Part shown: positions 43,441 to 51,674 of the stretch, piece by piece
Position numbering within the stretch: the first letter of the stretch is position 1
Layout: each line of letters opens with the position of its first letter
Notes under the pieces: model-generated
Database searches by the model: none
What the model saw: the letters and a program-made list of their open reading frames with translations, nothing else
Told to the model about the DNA's origin: nothing
Translations under genes and position numbers: made by a program
Source of the DNA: Alteriqipengyuania flavescens
Lineage (GTDB): Bacteria; Pseudomonadota; Alphaproteobacteria; Sphingomonadales; Sphingomonadaceae
Assembly (NCBI RefSeq): GCF_030406725.1
Contig: NZ_CP129107.1
Location: 930,001-994,000 of the forward strand
Length of the DNA stretch: 64,000 nt
Reading direction: 5' to 3'

Positions 43441-43776
43441 TCAGATACCGAAGCTGGAGCCGCAGCCGCAGCCGGCCGCCGCTTGCGGGTTCTCGACCCG
43501 GAACGCCGCGCCGCCGAGCGATTCGACGAAATCGACCTCGCTGCCGGAAACGAGATCGAGGCTGACCGGGTCGACGACCAGCTTCACCCCGGCGGTTTCG
43601 CTGACGAGGTCGCCGTCTTCCTGCCCTTCGGCGAGATCGAACTTGTACTGGAAACCCGAACAACCGCCGCCTTCGACCGAAAGACGCAGGATCGCGGGCT
43701 TGTTCTGCCGCTCCGCGATCCACGCCACGCGCTTGGCGGCGGAATCCGTCAGGGTCGGGGCTTGGGTATCGGCCAT
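43441..43776 (-). CDS. erpA: Iron-sulfur cluster insertion protein ErpA
   Basis: 111 aa A-type Fe-S carrier. The three cluster cysteines are present: one in LSVEGGGCSGFQYKF and two in GCGCGSSFGI near the C-terminus. It delivers clusters to target apoproteins. The sequence cannot fully separate ErpA from IscA. It stands beside xthA, a frequent alphaproteobacterial pairing. Confidence 0.9.
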   Translation of the reverse strand: MADTQAPTLTDSAAKRVAWIAERQNKPAILRLSVEGGGCSGFQYKFDLAEGQEDGDLVSETAGVKLVVDPVSLDLVSGSEVDFVESLGGAAFRVENPQAAAGCGCGSSFGI

Positions 43777-43807
43777 GGAGACGATGTAGGGAGGGAAGGG
43801 CGCGCGC

Positions 43808-44236
43808 TCAAGCCGTGGCGATATATTCGCGCATCGCGTCGGCCTCGCCCGCGATCTCGTCCATGCGGTTCTTGACGAGGTCGCCGATCGACAGGAAGCC
43901 GATCATCTCCGTGCCCCGCATCACCGGCAAATGGCGGATGCGGCGCCGCGTCATCAGGCCGAGGGCTTCGTTGATGCTTGCTTCGGGATCGACGGTGATG
44001 GGCGGCGACGTCATGCATTCGCCGACCGTCTTCTGCAGGATCGCCGCGCCTTCGTTGGCGATGCCGTAGAGGATGTCGCGTTCGGACACGATGCCGACCA
44101 CCTGCCCCGAATCGAACACGGGCATGGCTCCGATCCGCTTGTCGGCGAGGATCATTGCGGCTTCGGCCATGGTCTCCCCGGTCGAACAGCCGATGACTTC
44201 GCGCTCCATCTGGCCGAGCAATTGCGAAATCTTCAT
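43808..44236 (-). CDS. CBS-domain pair protein
   Basis: 142 aa, essentially two CBS motifs (residues about 8-65 and 75-130: ADKRIGAMPVFDSGQVVGIV and TRRRIRHLPVMRGTEMIGFL), a Bateman module that binds adenine nucleotides. The ATG at 44236 gives MKISQLLGQM; the longer reading is low-complexity. Stand-alone CBS pairs often regulate partner enzymes, but no partner is evident next to it. Confidence 0.88.
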   Translation of the reverse strand: MKISQLLGQMEREVIGCSTGETMAEAAMILADKRIGAMPVFDSGQVVGIVSERDILYGIANEGAAILQKTVGECMTSPPITVDPEASINEALGLMTRRRIRHLPVMRGTEMIGFLSIGDLVKNRMDEIAGEADAMREYIATA

Positions 44237-44361
44237 GGGCTGCCTCCTCACTTCCGGGTGACAGGAGCATGCCAGAAATCGGTGCGCTTTGCCAGATTGG
44301 CCCCGGCTTCGAGTAACGGCGGGGCTAGAAAACCGCGCGCAGAACCGCCATCTGTGCAGCC

Positions 44362-44697
44362 ATGCCCGACAAGACCCCCAGACGACCGAAGCGCAAGTCG
44401 CCGCTCGAGAGCCCCGAAAATGCCGCCTTCGCCTGGGCGCGGTTCCGCCGCCTGATGCGGCTGATGCTGGCAATCACGATAGGCGTCGTCGTGATCGCAC
44501 TCGTGCTGCTTTACCGCAGTAATGGGCTGATTTCGGTGCATTTCTACATCGCAACCGCGCTTGGCATCGGCTTTGCCATGCTGGCGACATCGGCGCTGAT
44601 GGGGCTGGTGTTCCTTTCCAGCGGCACCGGTCACGACGAATCGGTCGAAGACCCGCTGGAAGACGAATTAGACGGCGACTGGGGCAAGAAGGACTGA
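44362..44697 (+). CDS. Small two-segment membrane protein, unknown function
   Basis: 111 aa. A basic N-terminal region of about 35 residues is followed by two membrane segments (LMLAITIGVVVIALVLLY and FYIATALGIGFAMLATSALMG) and an acidic C-terminus (EDPLEDELDGDW). No family was recognised with certainty. It converges with the ferredoxin-like gene, four bases apart. Confidence 0.65.
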   Translation: MPDKTPRRPKRKSPLESPENAAFAWARFRRLMRLMLAITIGVVVIALVLLYRSNGLISVHFYIATALGIGFAMLATSALMGLVFLSSGTGHDESVEDPLEDELDGDWGKKD

Positions 44698-44701
44698 GCG
44701 C

Positions 44702-45112
44702 CTATTCCTTCACGGCCGGGCGGAGCCGGTAATCCTCCACCGGCACGCCGCCGACGAAATGTTCCTGCAGGATCCGCTCGAGCGCGGTCTCGTCGCAGCT
44801 GTGGTACCAGATGCCGTCGGGCCAGACGACCGCGATGGGCCCCTGCTCGCACACCTGCAGGCAATCTGCCTTGGTTCGCTGGAAGCCGCCCGGCCCCTTG
44901 CCGAGCGCGGGATCGCGGCGCGGCCCGGCGAGGCCCAGCTGCTTCATCCGCTTCTTCAGGAACTTCCACGCCGCTTCGCCTTCCGCGCGCTTGCAGCATT
45001 TCTGCTTGTCGGAAATGGCGCAGATGAAGATGTGGCGCTCGATCTGGCCGCCACCGATCTTCGCCAGCGCCTTTTCCGCCTTGGCGATGCCCCCGTTCTT
45101 GGAATGACTCAA
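44702..45112 (-). CDS. Thioredoxin-like [2Fe-2S] ferredoxin domain protein
   Basis: 136 aa protein of the thioredoxin-fold [2Fe-2S] family. The four cluster cysteines can be assigned to HIFICAISDKQKCC and DCLQVCEQGP. The adjoining GPIAVVWPDGIWYHSCDE matches the usual VxPxxxWY block. The TTG start at 45112 is the only start before the conserved region, 10 bases after the S9 peptidase stop, so translation is probably coupled. Confidence 0.8.
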   Translation of the reverse strand: MSHSKNGGIAKAEKALAKIGGGQIERHIFICAISDKQKCCKRAEGEAAWKFLKKRMKQLGLAGPRRDPALGKGPGGFQRTKADCLQVCEQGPIAVVWPDGIWYHSCDETALERILQEHFVGGVPVEDYRLRPAVKE

Positions 45113-45122
45113 GACCGCTGGC

Positions 45123-47228
45123 TCACTGCGACAGGTGCTTGTCGAGCCAGTCGAACACCGTGTTGTGCCATTGCAGCGAGTTCTTCGGCTTCAACACCCA
45201 GTGGTTTTCGTCCGGGAAGACCAGCAACTGGCTGTCGATGCCGCGCTCCTGCAGCGCGGTGAAGCTGGCCAAACCCTGCGTATAGGGCACGCGGAAATCC
45301 ATCTCGCCGGTAATGACCAGCATCGGCGTCTGCCAGTTGTCGACATAGTTCACCGGGTTCCAGCGTTCGTATAGCGCCTTCTGCTCCGAATAGCTGCCGC
45401 CGAAGTCCCATTTGGGAAACCACAGCTCTTCCGTCGTGTAATAGAAGCTGCGCATGTCGAACAGGCCGTCATGCTGGACCAGGCAGTCGAACCGGTCGGC
45501 CCAGTTCCCCGCGATCCAGTTCATCATGTAGCCGCCGTAGGACGCGCCCATGGCGCAGGCGCGGGTGCCGTCGAGCTGGCTGTCGCCCGCCAGGGCGGCG
45601 GCAAGGCCGAGCTGCAGGTCTTCCAGCGGCTTGCCGCCCCAGTCGCGGTTGATGCTGTCGGTGAAGGCCTGGCCGTACCCGGTGGAGCCGTGGAAATCGA
45701 TCGAGACCACGGCATAGCCCTGGCTCGCCACCACGCGCGGGTTCCAGCGGCTGGACCAGCCGTCGTTGAAAGAGCCCTGCGGCCCGCCGTGCACGTAGAG
45801 CACGACCGGCAGCGGCCCTTCGACCCATGCCGGCTTGTGGATCATGCCCCAAACGGTATCGCCGCCGGCGCCTGCGAAATTGAAGCGGGTGGTTTCCACC
45901 TGCGCCAGCGCCTCGAAATCGGACGCAGTCACGTCGGTCAGGCGACGGGAGCCCTGCCAGCCGTCCGAGAGGTAAATCTCGCTCGGCGCGGCGACCGAAT
46001 TGCGGGTGAAAACGATGCGGTTGCCCGGCAGGATGGCGGCCACGCCGATGCGCGCCTCGTTGCCTTCGACGAGGTCGAGCCGGGTGACTTCGCCGCTGCG
46101 CGGATCGATGCGGAAGGCCGGATCGTCCAGCACGTCGCCTGCCGTCGCCACGATCCAGCGCGAATCGGGCGTCCAGTTGAGCGAATGGAAGCTGCGGTCG
46201 AAATCCTGCGTAAGAGCGCGGGTCTCGCCGGTCGCCAGATCGTGCAGCTGCACCACCAGCCGGTCCGATTCGTAACCGGGCCGCGCCATCGCGAGATAGG
46301 CCAGGTAGCGCCCGTCGGGCGACGGCGCCGGCATCGTGTCGGTGGCATCGTTCGCGTCGGTCAGGTTGCGGACCGCGCCGGTGGCAAGGTCCGTGCGGTA
46401 AATGTCGACGTTGGTAGAGGCGGGCTCCCCGCCGTCGGACACGCGGCCGGCGAAGAACACGCTGCCGCCGTCGGCAGCCCAGGCAATATCCTCGCCCCCG
46501 CCGAAAGGCATGGTCGGCGTGTTCGCCACGAGCGCGCCGTCGCCCGCCGGCCCGTCGAGCGGGGTGCCCGCGCCGGTCACGACGTTGGCGATGGGGAAGG
46601 CAAAGGCGCGGTTGTAGATGCCGGATTGCTCCCAGCCGTCCCAGTGGCGGTAGAAGCCGCCCTCGCCGTCATAGAGGCGACCGGTGCCGGGGCCGGGCAG
46701 GCTGGTTGCCGGTGTGCCGCAGCCGAAAGTGGCGCATTCGCGCGAAAACGTGCCCATCAGCACAACCTTGCTGCCATCGCCCGACAGGTCGAAGCCCGCC
46801 ACTTCGCCATCGACGCGGGAAACCTGGTGGATGGCAGACACGCCATCGCTGCCCAGCACCGCGTGGAACAGCTGGCTGCGCCCTTCCATGCGCGAGGAGA
46901 GGAAATAGACCGAGCCGTCGGGCGCGAATTCGAAGCTGGAGGCGTCGCCCGCGAAATTGAGCGTCATCGGCGCATCGGTGTCGCCGCCGGTGGGGACGTA
47001 ATGGATCGCGGTGCTGCGGGCGAAGCTTTCCGGGTCGGTGGTGGTGACGGTCCACAGCATGGCTCCGTCGGCGGAGACGACCGGGGAGCCGAGCCGGGGC
47101 GCAGTGACGAGGTCCAGAGCCGTCATCGGGCGCGGATCGTCGTCATGGTCGTCGGCGTAGGCGGGGGAAGCGGCGAGGGCGGCGGTGAGGGCGAGCGCAA
47201 CGGCGGCGCTGGACAGGAACGTTTTCAT
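45123..47228 (-). CDS. S9 family prolyl oligopeptidase-type peptidase, exported
   Basis: 701 aa serine peptidase. The signal peptide (FLSSAAVALALTAALAASP) is followed by a beta-propeller-like N-terminal domain (about residues 30-420) and an alpha/beta hydrolase domain. The nucleophile is in AMGASYGGYMMNW, the Asp in VITGEMDFRVPYTQ and the His in FPDENHWVLK, so the triad is complete. It likely degrades dipeptide- or acyl-peptide substrates in the periplasm. It is transcribed toward the ferredoxin-like gene. Confidence 0.9.
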   Translation of the reverse strand: MKTFLSSAAVALALTAALAASPAYADDHDDDPRPMTALDLVTAPRLGSPVVSADGAMLWTVTTTDPESFARSTAIHYVPTGGDTDAPMTLNFAGDASSFEFAPDGSVYFLSSRMEGRSQLFHAVLGSDGVSAIHQVSRVDGEVAGFDLSGDGSKVVLMGTFSRECATFGCGTPATSLPGPGTGRLYDGEGGFYRHWDGWEQSGIYNRAFAFPIANVVTGAGTPLDGPAGDGALVANTPTMPFGGGEDIAWAADGGSVFFAGRVSDGGEPASTNVDIYRTDLATGAVRNLTDANDATDTMPAPSPDGRYLAYLAMARPGYESDRLVVQLHDLATGETRALTQDFDRSFHSLNWTPDSRWIVATAGDVLDDPAFRIDPRSGEVTRLDLVEGNEARIGVAAILPGNRIVFTRNSVAAPSEIYLSDGWQGSRRLTDVTASDFEALAQVETTRFNFAGAGGDTVWGMIHKPAWVEGPLPVVLYVHGGPQGSFNDGWSSRWNPRVVASQGYAVVSIDFHGSTGYGQAFTDSINRDWGGKPLEDLQLGLAAALAGDSQLDGTRACAMGASYGGYMMNWIAGNWADRFDCLVQHDGLFDMRSFYYTTEELWFPKWDFGGSYSEQKALYERWNPVNYVDNWQTPMLVITGEMDFRVPYTQGLASFTALQERGIDSQLLVFPDENHWVLKPKNSLQWHNTVFDWLDKHLSQ

Positions 47229-47302
47229 GCGCGCCTGACTAGCACCGCGGCGCGCGCTGGCAAACTAACAGATTGGGGGAGGGCGCCTTTGCGCGGCGTA
47301 GT

Positions 47303-47761
47303 TCAGCCGCGCTTGCCCGCGATACGCGCGATTTCGGCCTGCACCATCCGCTCCACCATCGGCGGCAGGTTCTGGTCGAGCCACTGGGCCAGCATCGGGC
47401 GCAGCATCTCGCGCACCAGCCCTTCCAACGAGGTTTCGCCGGAGCGCACGATCTGCGGCTTCGCGCCCGGTTCGGCGAGCATGGAGAGCGCGGCGAAACT
47501 GTCGCGCATGCCGCGTTCGACCTGCTCGTCGATCAGGCCGCCTTCCGGGGGGATGTCGTCTTCGCGGGACACCATCTCGCCGGCATCGGAGAGGTCGAGG
47601 ATGTCTTCGGCCTCGTCCGCATCGACGGGTTCGGGCACGGCGTCCATCCGGTCGCCCAGCCGTTCCTTGCGCGCCTGCGCCGCGTCGCGGTTGTCGCGCG
47701 CGATCACCTGCTTGATGGAGGCGAGGATTTCCTCGACCGACGGTTCGCTTTCGTGCGGCAT
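47303..47761 (-). CDS. popZ: Polar organizing protein PopZ homologue (DUF2497)
   Basis: 152 aa. The N-terminal helix EPSVEEILASIKQVIARDN is the PopZ client-binding region; an acidic disordered middle (DADEAEDILDLSDAGE) follows; the C-terminal helices (SLEGLVREMLRPMLAQWLDQ and LPPMVERMVQAEIARIAGK) match the PopZ oligomerisation domain. In Caulobacter PopZ anchors ParB-parS at the pole. The ATG at 47761 gives MPHESEPSV. It follows tolC; valS, often the next gene in related genomes, is absent here, with an S9 peptidase in its place. Confidence 0.88.
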   Translation of the reverse strand: MPHESEPSVEEILASIKQVIARDNRDAAQARKERLGDRMDAVPEPVDADEAEDILDLSDAGEMVSREDDIPPEGGLIDEQVERGMRDSFAALSMLAEPGAKPQIVRSGETSLEGLVREMLRPMLAQWLDQNLPPMVERMVQAEIARIAGKRG

Positions 47762-47801
47762 GGCTTGTCCCCGGTTGGCCCCGACACTGCCCCGATGGCG
47801 G

Positions 47802-47809
47802 TTAACCAT
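47802..47809. promoter_or_regulatory. CtrA half-site-like TTAACCAT upstream of popZ
   Basis: TTAACCAT, described as a short CtrA recognition form in alphaproteobacteria, lies 41 bp upstream of the popZ start in the 51-bp tolC-popZ spacer. An 8-mer can occur by chance, and the AACCAT end touches the tolC stop region. Confidence 0.3.
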
Positions 47810-47812
47810 GAC

Positions 47813-49261
47813 TCAGGGCTGGTCGGAGATTTCGCCGTCCTGCGCTTCGGTGTCAACGGTCCTTGTGGCGCTGGCGACCGGATCGGGATCGTTCGACCAG
47901 TCCCACACCTGCCCGCGAACCCGCTCGAGATTGAGCGCCGGATCGTAAAGCGGGCCGTATTCCTCCAGCCCCAGGTCGCGCGCCTCGGCGCGGCCCATCG
48001 CGGCCAGCAGCGAAAAGCCCGCGACATAGGCGTTGCGCCGCGCGGTCACCAGCTGGACGCGGCTGCGGAGCAGCTCCTGTTCCGCGTTCAGAACGTCGAG
48101 CACGGTGCGGTTGCCGACGCTGTTTTCCGCGCGCACGCCTTCGAGGCTCAGCTCCGCCGCGTCGACCGCGACCTGCGTCGATGCGATGATCGCATTGGCC
48201 GCTTCCCAGCTGGCATAGGCGCCGCGGACCTGCGCGATGATGTCGCGCTCCACGGCGATGACCTGCTCCAGCGCGGCTTCGCGCCGGGCCTGCGACTGGC
48301 GGATGAAGGCGCCCGTGCGCCCCCCGGTAAAGATCGGGATCGAGGCGCGCACGCCCGCGGTCACGGTGGTGGAACCGTCGGTCACGACCACGCCGACCGG
48401 CAGCCCGTCCGTATCGACCGAGCCGAGCGTGTTGTCGTAGCCTGCGTTCACGAAGCCTTCGACCCTCGGCAGGCGGCCCGCACGCGCGATATCGACGTCT
48501 AGCCCGGCGGCCCGTGCGCGTTCCACTGCGGCGATCAGGTCCGGGTTGTTGTCGAGCGCGATGGCCACCGCTTCCTCGGGGGAGGTGGGCAGGCCGGGCA
48601 GGGGCGGCGGCGGCTGCAGGTCATCGGGTTCGGAGCCGACCAGCTGGATATAGCGTTCGCGCGCATTAATAAGGTTCGACTGGGCGGAGCGCAGGTCGCT
48701 GCGCGACAGGGCAAGGCGCGATTCGGACTGCGCCACGTCGGTCAGCGTCAGGTCGCCGATTTCGAAGCGGTCGCCCGTGGCTTCGAAATTGACCTGCAGG
48801 ACGTTCACGTTGGCCTGCGAAAGGCCGACGATCGCCTCGTTCTGGATCACGTCCATGTAGGCGCCGACGACCTGGGTGAAAAGGAAGCTTTCGGTGCCGC
48901 GCAAATCCGCGCGGCCGGCCTCGACCCGCGTTTCGGCCGCCTGCACCGACCGGCGGACCGCGCCGCCGGTGTACAGCGGCACGCCCAGATCGATGCCGGC
49001 ACCCGCGCTACGCGCGGCGTTGCCCTGGCCTTCGAGAAATTCGAAATAGCTTGCAGTGCCGGAGACCGAGGGGAGCCCGTCGGCGCGCTCGATCGGCACG
49101 TTCTCGTCCAGCGCGCGCTGCTGGGCCCGCGCGCTCTCCAGCGTGGGGTTGTTCCGGTAAGCCTCCGCCAACGCTTCCTTCAGCGTGTCGGCAGAGGCCG
49201 GCACGGCAAGGACAGCAGCCAGCGCCGCGCCGCACAAAAGAGCGAAACCCCCCTTCACCAT
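47813..49261 (-). CDS. tolC: TolC family outer-membrane efflux/secretion channel
   Basis: 482 aa trimeric outer-membrane channel. The signal peptide (GGFALLCGAALAAVLAVPASA) is followed by two repeats of the OEP helical-hairpin domain, starting at LKEALAEAYRNNPTLESARA and SPEEAVAIALDNNPDLIAAV. The ATG at 49261 (MVKGGFALL) is right after the PCMT-like stop. It works with inner-membrane transporters encoded elsewhere. Confidence 0.92.
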   Translation of the reverse strand: MVKGGFALLCGAALAAVLAVPASADTLKEALAEAYRNNPTLESARAQQRALDENVPIERADGLPSVSGTASYFEFLEGQGNAARSAGAGIDLGVPLYTGGAVRRSVQAAETRVEAGRADLRGTESFLFTQVVGAYMDVIQNEAIVGLSQANVNVLQVNFEATGDRFEIGDLTLTDVAQSESRLALSRSDLRSAQSNLINARERYIQLVGSEPDDLQPPPPLPGLPTSPEEAVAIALDNNPDLIAAVERARAAGLDVDIARAGRLPRVEGFVNAGYDNTLGSVDTDGLPVGVVVTDGSTTVTAGVRASIPIFTGGRTGAFIRQSQARREAALEQVIAVERDIIAQVRGAYASWEAANAIIASTQVAVDAAELSLEGVRAENSVGNRTVLDVLNAEQELLRSRVQLVTARRNAYVAGFSLLAAMGRAEARDLGLEEYGPLYDPALNLERVRGQVWDWSNDPDPVASATRTVDTEAQDGEISDQP

Positions 49262-49262
49262 G

Positions 49263-49871
49263 TCAGAACGTCCAGCTTTTCTCGGCCGCAAAGGCAGCGA
49301 TCACCGGCATCCCGACATCGCCGACCGGGAGGAGGGCGACCGACTTGCCGGCCAGCTTTCCGCGCGCCAGCCGGGTGACGCCCTTCTCGACGATCCCGGT
49401 CACGATGCGCCCATCCGGGCCGAGCCGTTTGGCGATGGCAGGCGGCAGCTGTTCGGCCGCGCCGTCCACCAGGATGAGGTCGAAATCGCCCTTCTTCTTC
49501 GAAGTCGCGGCGGATGCGGCCGCCTCGCTCGTCACCTCGGCGCCCATTTCGGCGACCAGCGCGGCAAGATAGCCGCTGCCGTTTTCCAGCACGAGCACCT
49601 TTTCACCCGCCTGCGGCATGGCTTCCTCCAGCATCTTGCCCTGCACTACGGGAGCCGCCAGCGCGCCGCCATCGGCCAGCGGGATGGCGCGGTCGATATA
49701 GGCATGGCCGCGCTTTTCGGCGGGCAGGTAATCCTCGCGCCGGACCGCTTCCATCGCGCGCACGACACGCGGGGTGGTGACCCCGCTGGTGCGCAGCTGG
49801 CTGTCGATCATGGCGCGGCGAGCAGTCCCTGTTCCGGCGGCTGTCCCGGCGTCTTCGGCGACGGTTGTCAT
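49263..49871 (-). CDS. Protein-L-isoaspartate O-methyltransferase family protein, shortened
   Basis: 202 aa. The N-terminal part resembles PCMT (AMIDSQLRTSGVTTPRVVRA, YIDRAIPLADGG, APVVQGKMLEEAM). The SAM loop is degenerate: VLVLENGSGYLAALVAEMG instead of the usual EIGTGSGY. The stretch between this loop and DFDLILVDGAAEQLPPAI is about 30 residues shorter than in classical PCMT, removing the GDG motif. Activity is therefore doubtful. The ATG at 49871 has AAGGA six bases upstream, better than the ATG at 49877. It leads the tolC-popZ group. Confidence 0.8.
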   Translation of the reverse strand: MTTVAEDAGTAAGTGTARRAMIDSQLRTSGVTTPRVVRAMEAVRREDYLPAEKRGHAYIDRAIPLADGGALAAPVVQGKMLEEAMPQAGEKVLVLENGSGYLAALVAEMGAEVTSEAAASAATSKKKGDFDLILVDGAAEQLPPAIAKRLGPDGRIVTGIVEKGVTRLARGKLAGKSVALLPVGDVGMPVIAAFAAEKSWTF

Positions 49872-49914
49872 TCGCATTCCTTTTCATGGCCGTCCATCGG
49901 ACCATCGGCGCACT

Positions 49915-49942
49915 GTATTATCACCATAATACGCCTTGGCAA
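49915..49942 (-). promoter_or_regulatory. Probable promoter of the PCMT-tolC-popZ group with perfect dyad
   Basis: On the minus strand TTGCCA (49942-49937) and TAATAC (49920-49915) are separated by 16 bp. A perfect dyad, GTATTAT-CACC-ATAATAC (49915-49932), covers the -10 element and half of the spacer, so a dimeric regulator bound there would block transcription. Confidence 0.5.
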
Positions 49943-50047
49943 CAGGTCTTGCAATAGAGACAAGGCCGGTTGCTTCCAAGCGCTTTGACCAGAGGGGTAC
50001 ACAAGGACTAGAGGAACCCTCTTTCTGCGCAAAGCCAAGGTGGACCG

Positions 50048-51595
50048 ATGAACGACGCGACCGAATCCCCTGCCGCGATGGTGACCATCCGCGAGGACGA
50101 CCTGATCGACAGCATCGCCGATGCGCTGCAGTTCATCAGCTACTACCACCCGATGGACTACATCCGCGCGCTGGGCGAGGCGTACGAGGCGGAGCAGGGT
50201 CCGGCGGCCAAGGATGCGATCGCGCAGATCCTCACCAACAGCCGCATGTGTGCCGAAGGCCACCGGCCGATCTGCCAGGACACCGGCATCGTCAACGTGA
50301 TGGTGAAGTGGGGGCAGGACTGCCGTCTCGACGCCTCGCGCAGCCTGCAGGAGGTTGCGGACGAAGGCGTGCGCCGCGCCTACAACCATCCGGACAACAA
50401 GCTGCGCGCCAGCATCCTTGCCGACCCGGCCTTCACGCGCCGCAACACGCGCGACAACACCCCTTGCGTGTTGTCGGTCGAAATGGTGCCGGGCAACACC
50501 GTGAGCATCGATGTCGCCGCCAAGGGCGGGGGCAGCGAGAACAAGTCCAAGTTCAAGATGATGAACCCCAGCGACAATATCGTGGACTGGGTGGTCGAAC
50601 AGCTCCCCAGCATGGGCGCCGGTTGGTGCCCCCCGGGCATGCTCGGCATCGGCATCGGCGGCACCGCGGAACACTGCATGAAGCTCGCCAAGCAGAGCCT
50701 GATGGAACCGATCGACATGGGGCAGCTGAAGGCGCGCGGGGCGAAAAGCGATATCGAGCAGCTGCGGATCGACATTTTCGATGCGGTGAACGCGCAGGGC
50801 ATCGGGGCGCAGGGGCTGGGCGGGCTTTCGACCGTGCTCGACGTGAAGATCCTCGACTGGCCGTGCCACGCCGCGGGCAAGCCGGTGGCGATGATCCCCA
50901 ATTGCGCCGCCACCCGCCACGCGCATTTCACGCTCGACGGCAGCGGGCCGAGCTATCTCGAAAAGCCTGACCTCGACGCGTGGCCCAAGGTCAACTGGCA
51001 GCCCGATGCGGAGGCGAAGCGCGTCGATCTCGACAATCTGACACCGGCAGAGGTGGAAAGCTGGGAGAACGGCGACCGCCTGCTGCTTTCCGGCAAGATG
51101 CTGACCGGGCGCGATGCCGCGCACAAGCGCATCCAGGACATGATCGACAAGGGCGAGGAACTGCCCGTCGATTTCCGGGGCCGCGCGATCTACTACGTCG
51201 GCCCGGTCGATCCGGTCATGGGCGAAGTCGTGGGCCCCGCCGGCCCGACCACGGCCACCCGGATGGACAAGTTCACCGAAATGATGCTCGACCTCGGCCT
51301 TCTCGCCATGATCGGCAAGGCGGAGCGCGGGCACAACGCGGTCGAAGTGATCAGCCGCTTCAAGGTCGCATACCTGATGGCGACCGGCGGTGCGGCCTAT
51401 CTCGTCAGCCGGGCAATCAAGGAGGCGCGGGTGGTCGCTTTCGAGGAACTCGGCATGGAAGCGATTTACGAATTCACGGTCGAGAACATGCCCGTGACGG
51501 TCGCCGTCGACAGCCGCGGCAACAATGTTCACACGCTCGCCCCGGCGCATTGGAAGGACCGGATCGCGAAGGAAAAACTGCTCGAAAAGGGCTGA
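50048..51595 (+). CDS. Fumarate hydratase class I (iron-sulfur dependent)
   Basis: 515 aa single-chain class I fumarase of the TCA cycle. The alpha part carries [4Fe-4S] ligand cysteines (RPICQDTGIVNVMVKWG, GWCPPGMLGIGIGGTAEHC), and the beta part has GPVDPVMGEVVGPAGPTTAT and MIGKAERGHNAVEV. A long in-frame chain with both parts fused matches FumA/FumB, and the enzyme is expected to be oxygen-sensitive. The promoter probably lies in the 176-bp divergent spacer, but no clear -35/-10 pair was found on the plus strand. Confidence 0.93.
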   Translation: MNDATESPAAMVTIREDDLIDSIADALQFISYYHPMDYIRALGEAYEAEQGPAAKDAIAQILTNSRMCAEGHRPICQDTGIVNVMVKWGQDCRLDASRSLQEVADEGVRRAYNHPDNKLRASILADPAFTRRNTRDNTPCVLSVEMVPGNTVSIDVAAKGGGSENKSKFKMMNPSDNIVDWVVEQLPSMGAGWCPPGMLGIGIGGTAEHCMKLAKQSLMEPIDMGQLKARGAKSDIEQLRIDIFDAVNAQGIGAQGLGGLSTVLDVKILDWPCHAAGKPVAMIPNCAATRHAHFTLDGSGPSYLEKPDLDAWPKVNWQPDAEAKRVDLDNLTPAEVESWENGDRLLLSGKMLTGRDAAHKRIQDMIDKGEELPVDFRGRAIYYVGPVDPVMGEVVGPAGPTTATRMDKFTEMMLDLGLLAMIGKAERGHNAVEVISRFKVAYLMATGGAAYLVSRAIKEARVVAFEELGMEAIYEFTVENMPVTVAVDSRGNNVHTLAPAHWKDRIAKEKLLEKG

Positions 51596-51674
51596 GCCGG
51601 CTTTCGATCAACGCCTTTGCCCGCTCGACGGCGGGACTGGCGCGCTTTCCGCCGATTTGGCACATGAGCGCGAG

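Noticed and set aside
45471-47948. 825-codon plus-strand frame opposite the S9 peptidase and popZ
   Set aside because: It is the shadow of the peptidase, whose catalytic triad is complete; no recognisable protein is encoded on the plus strand.
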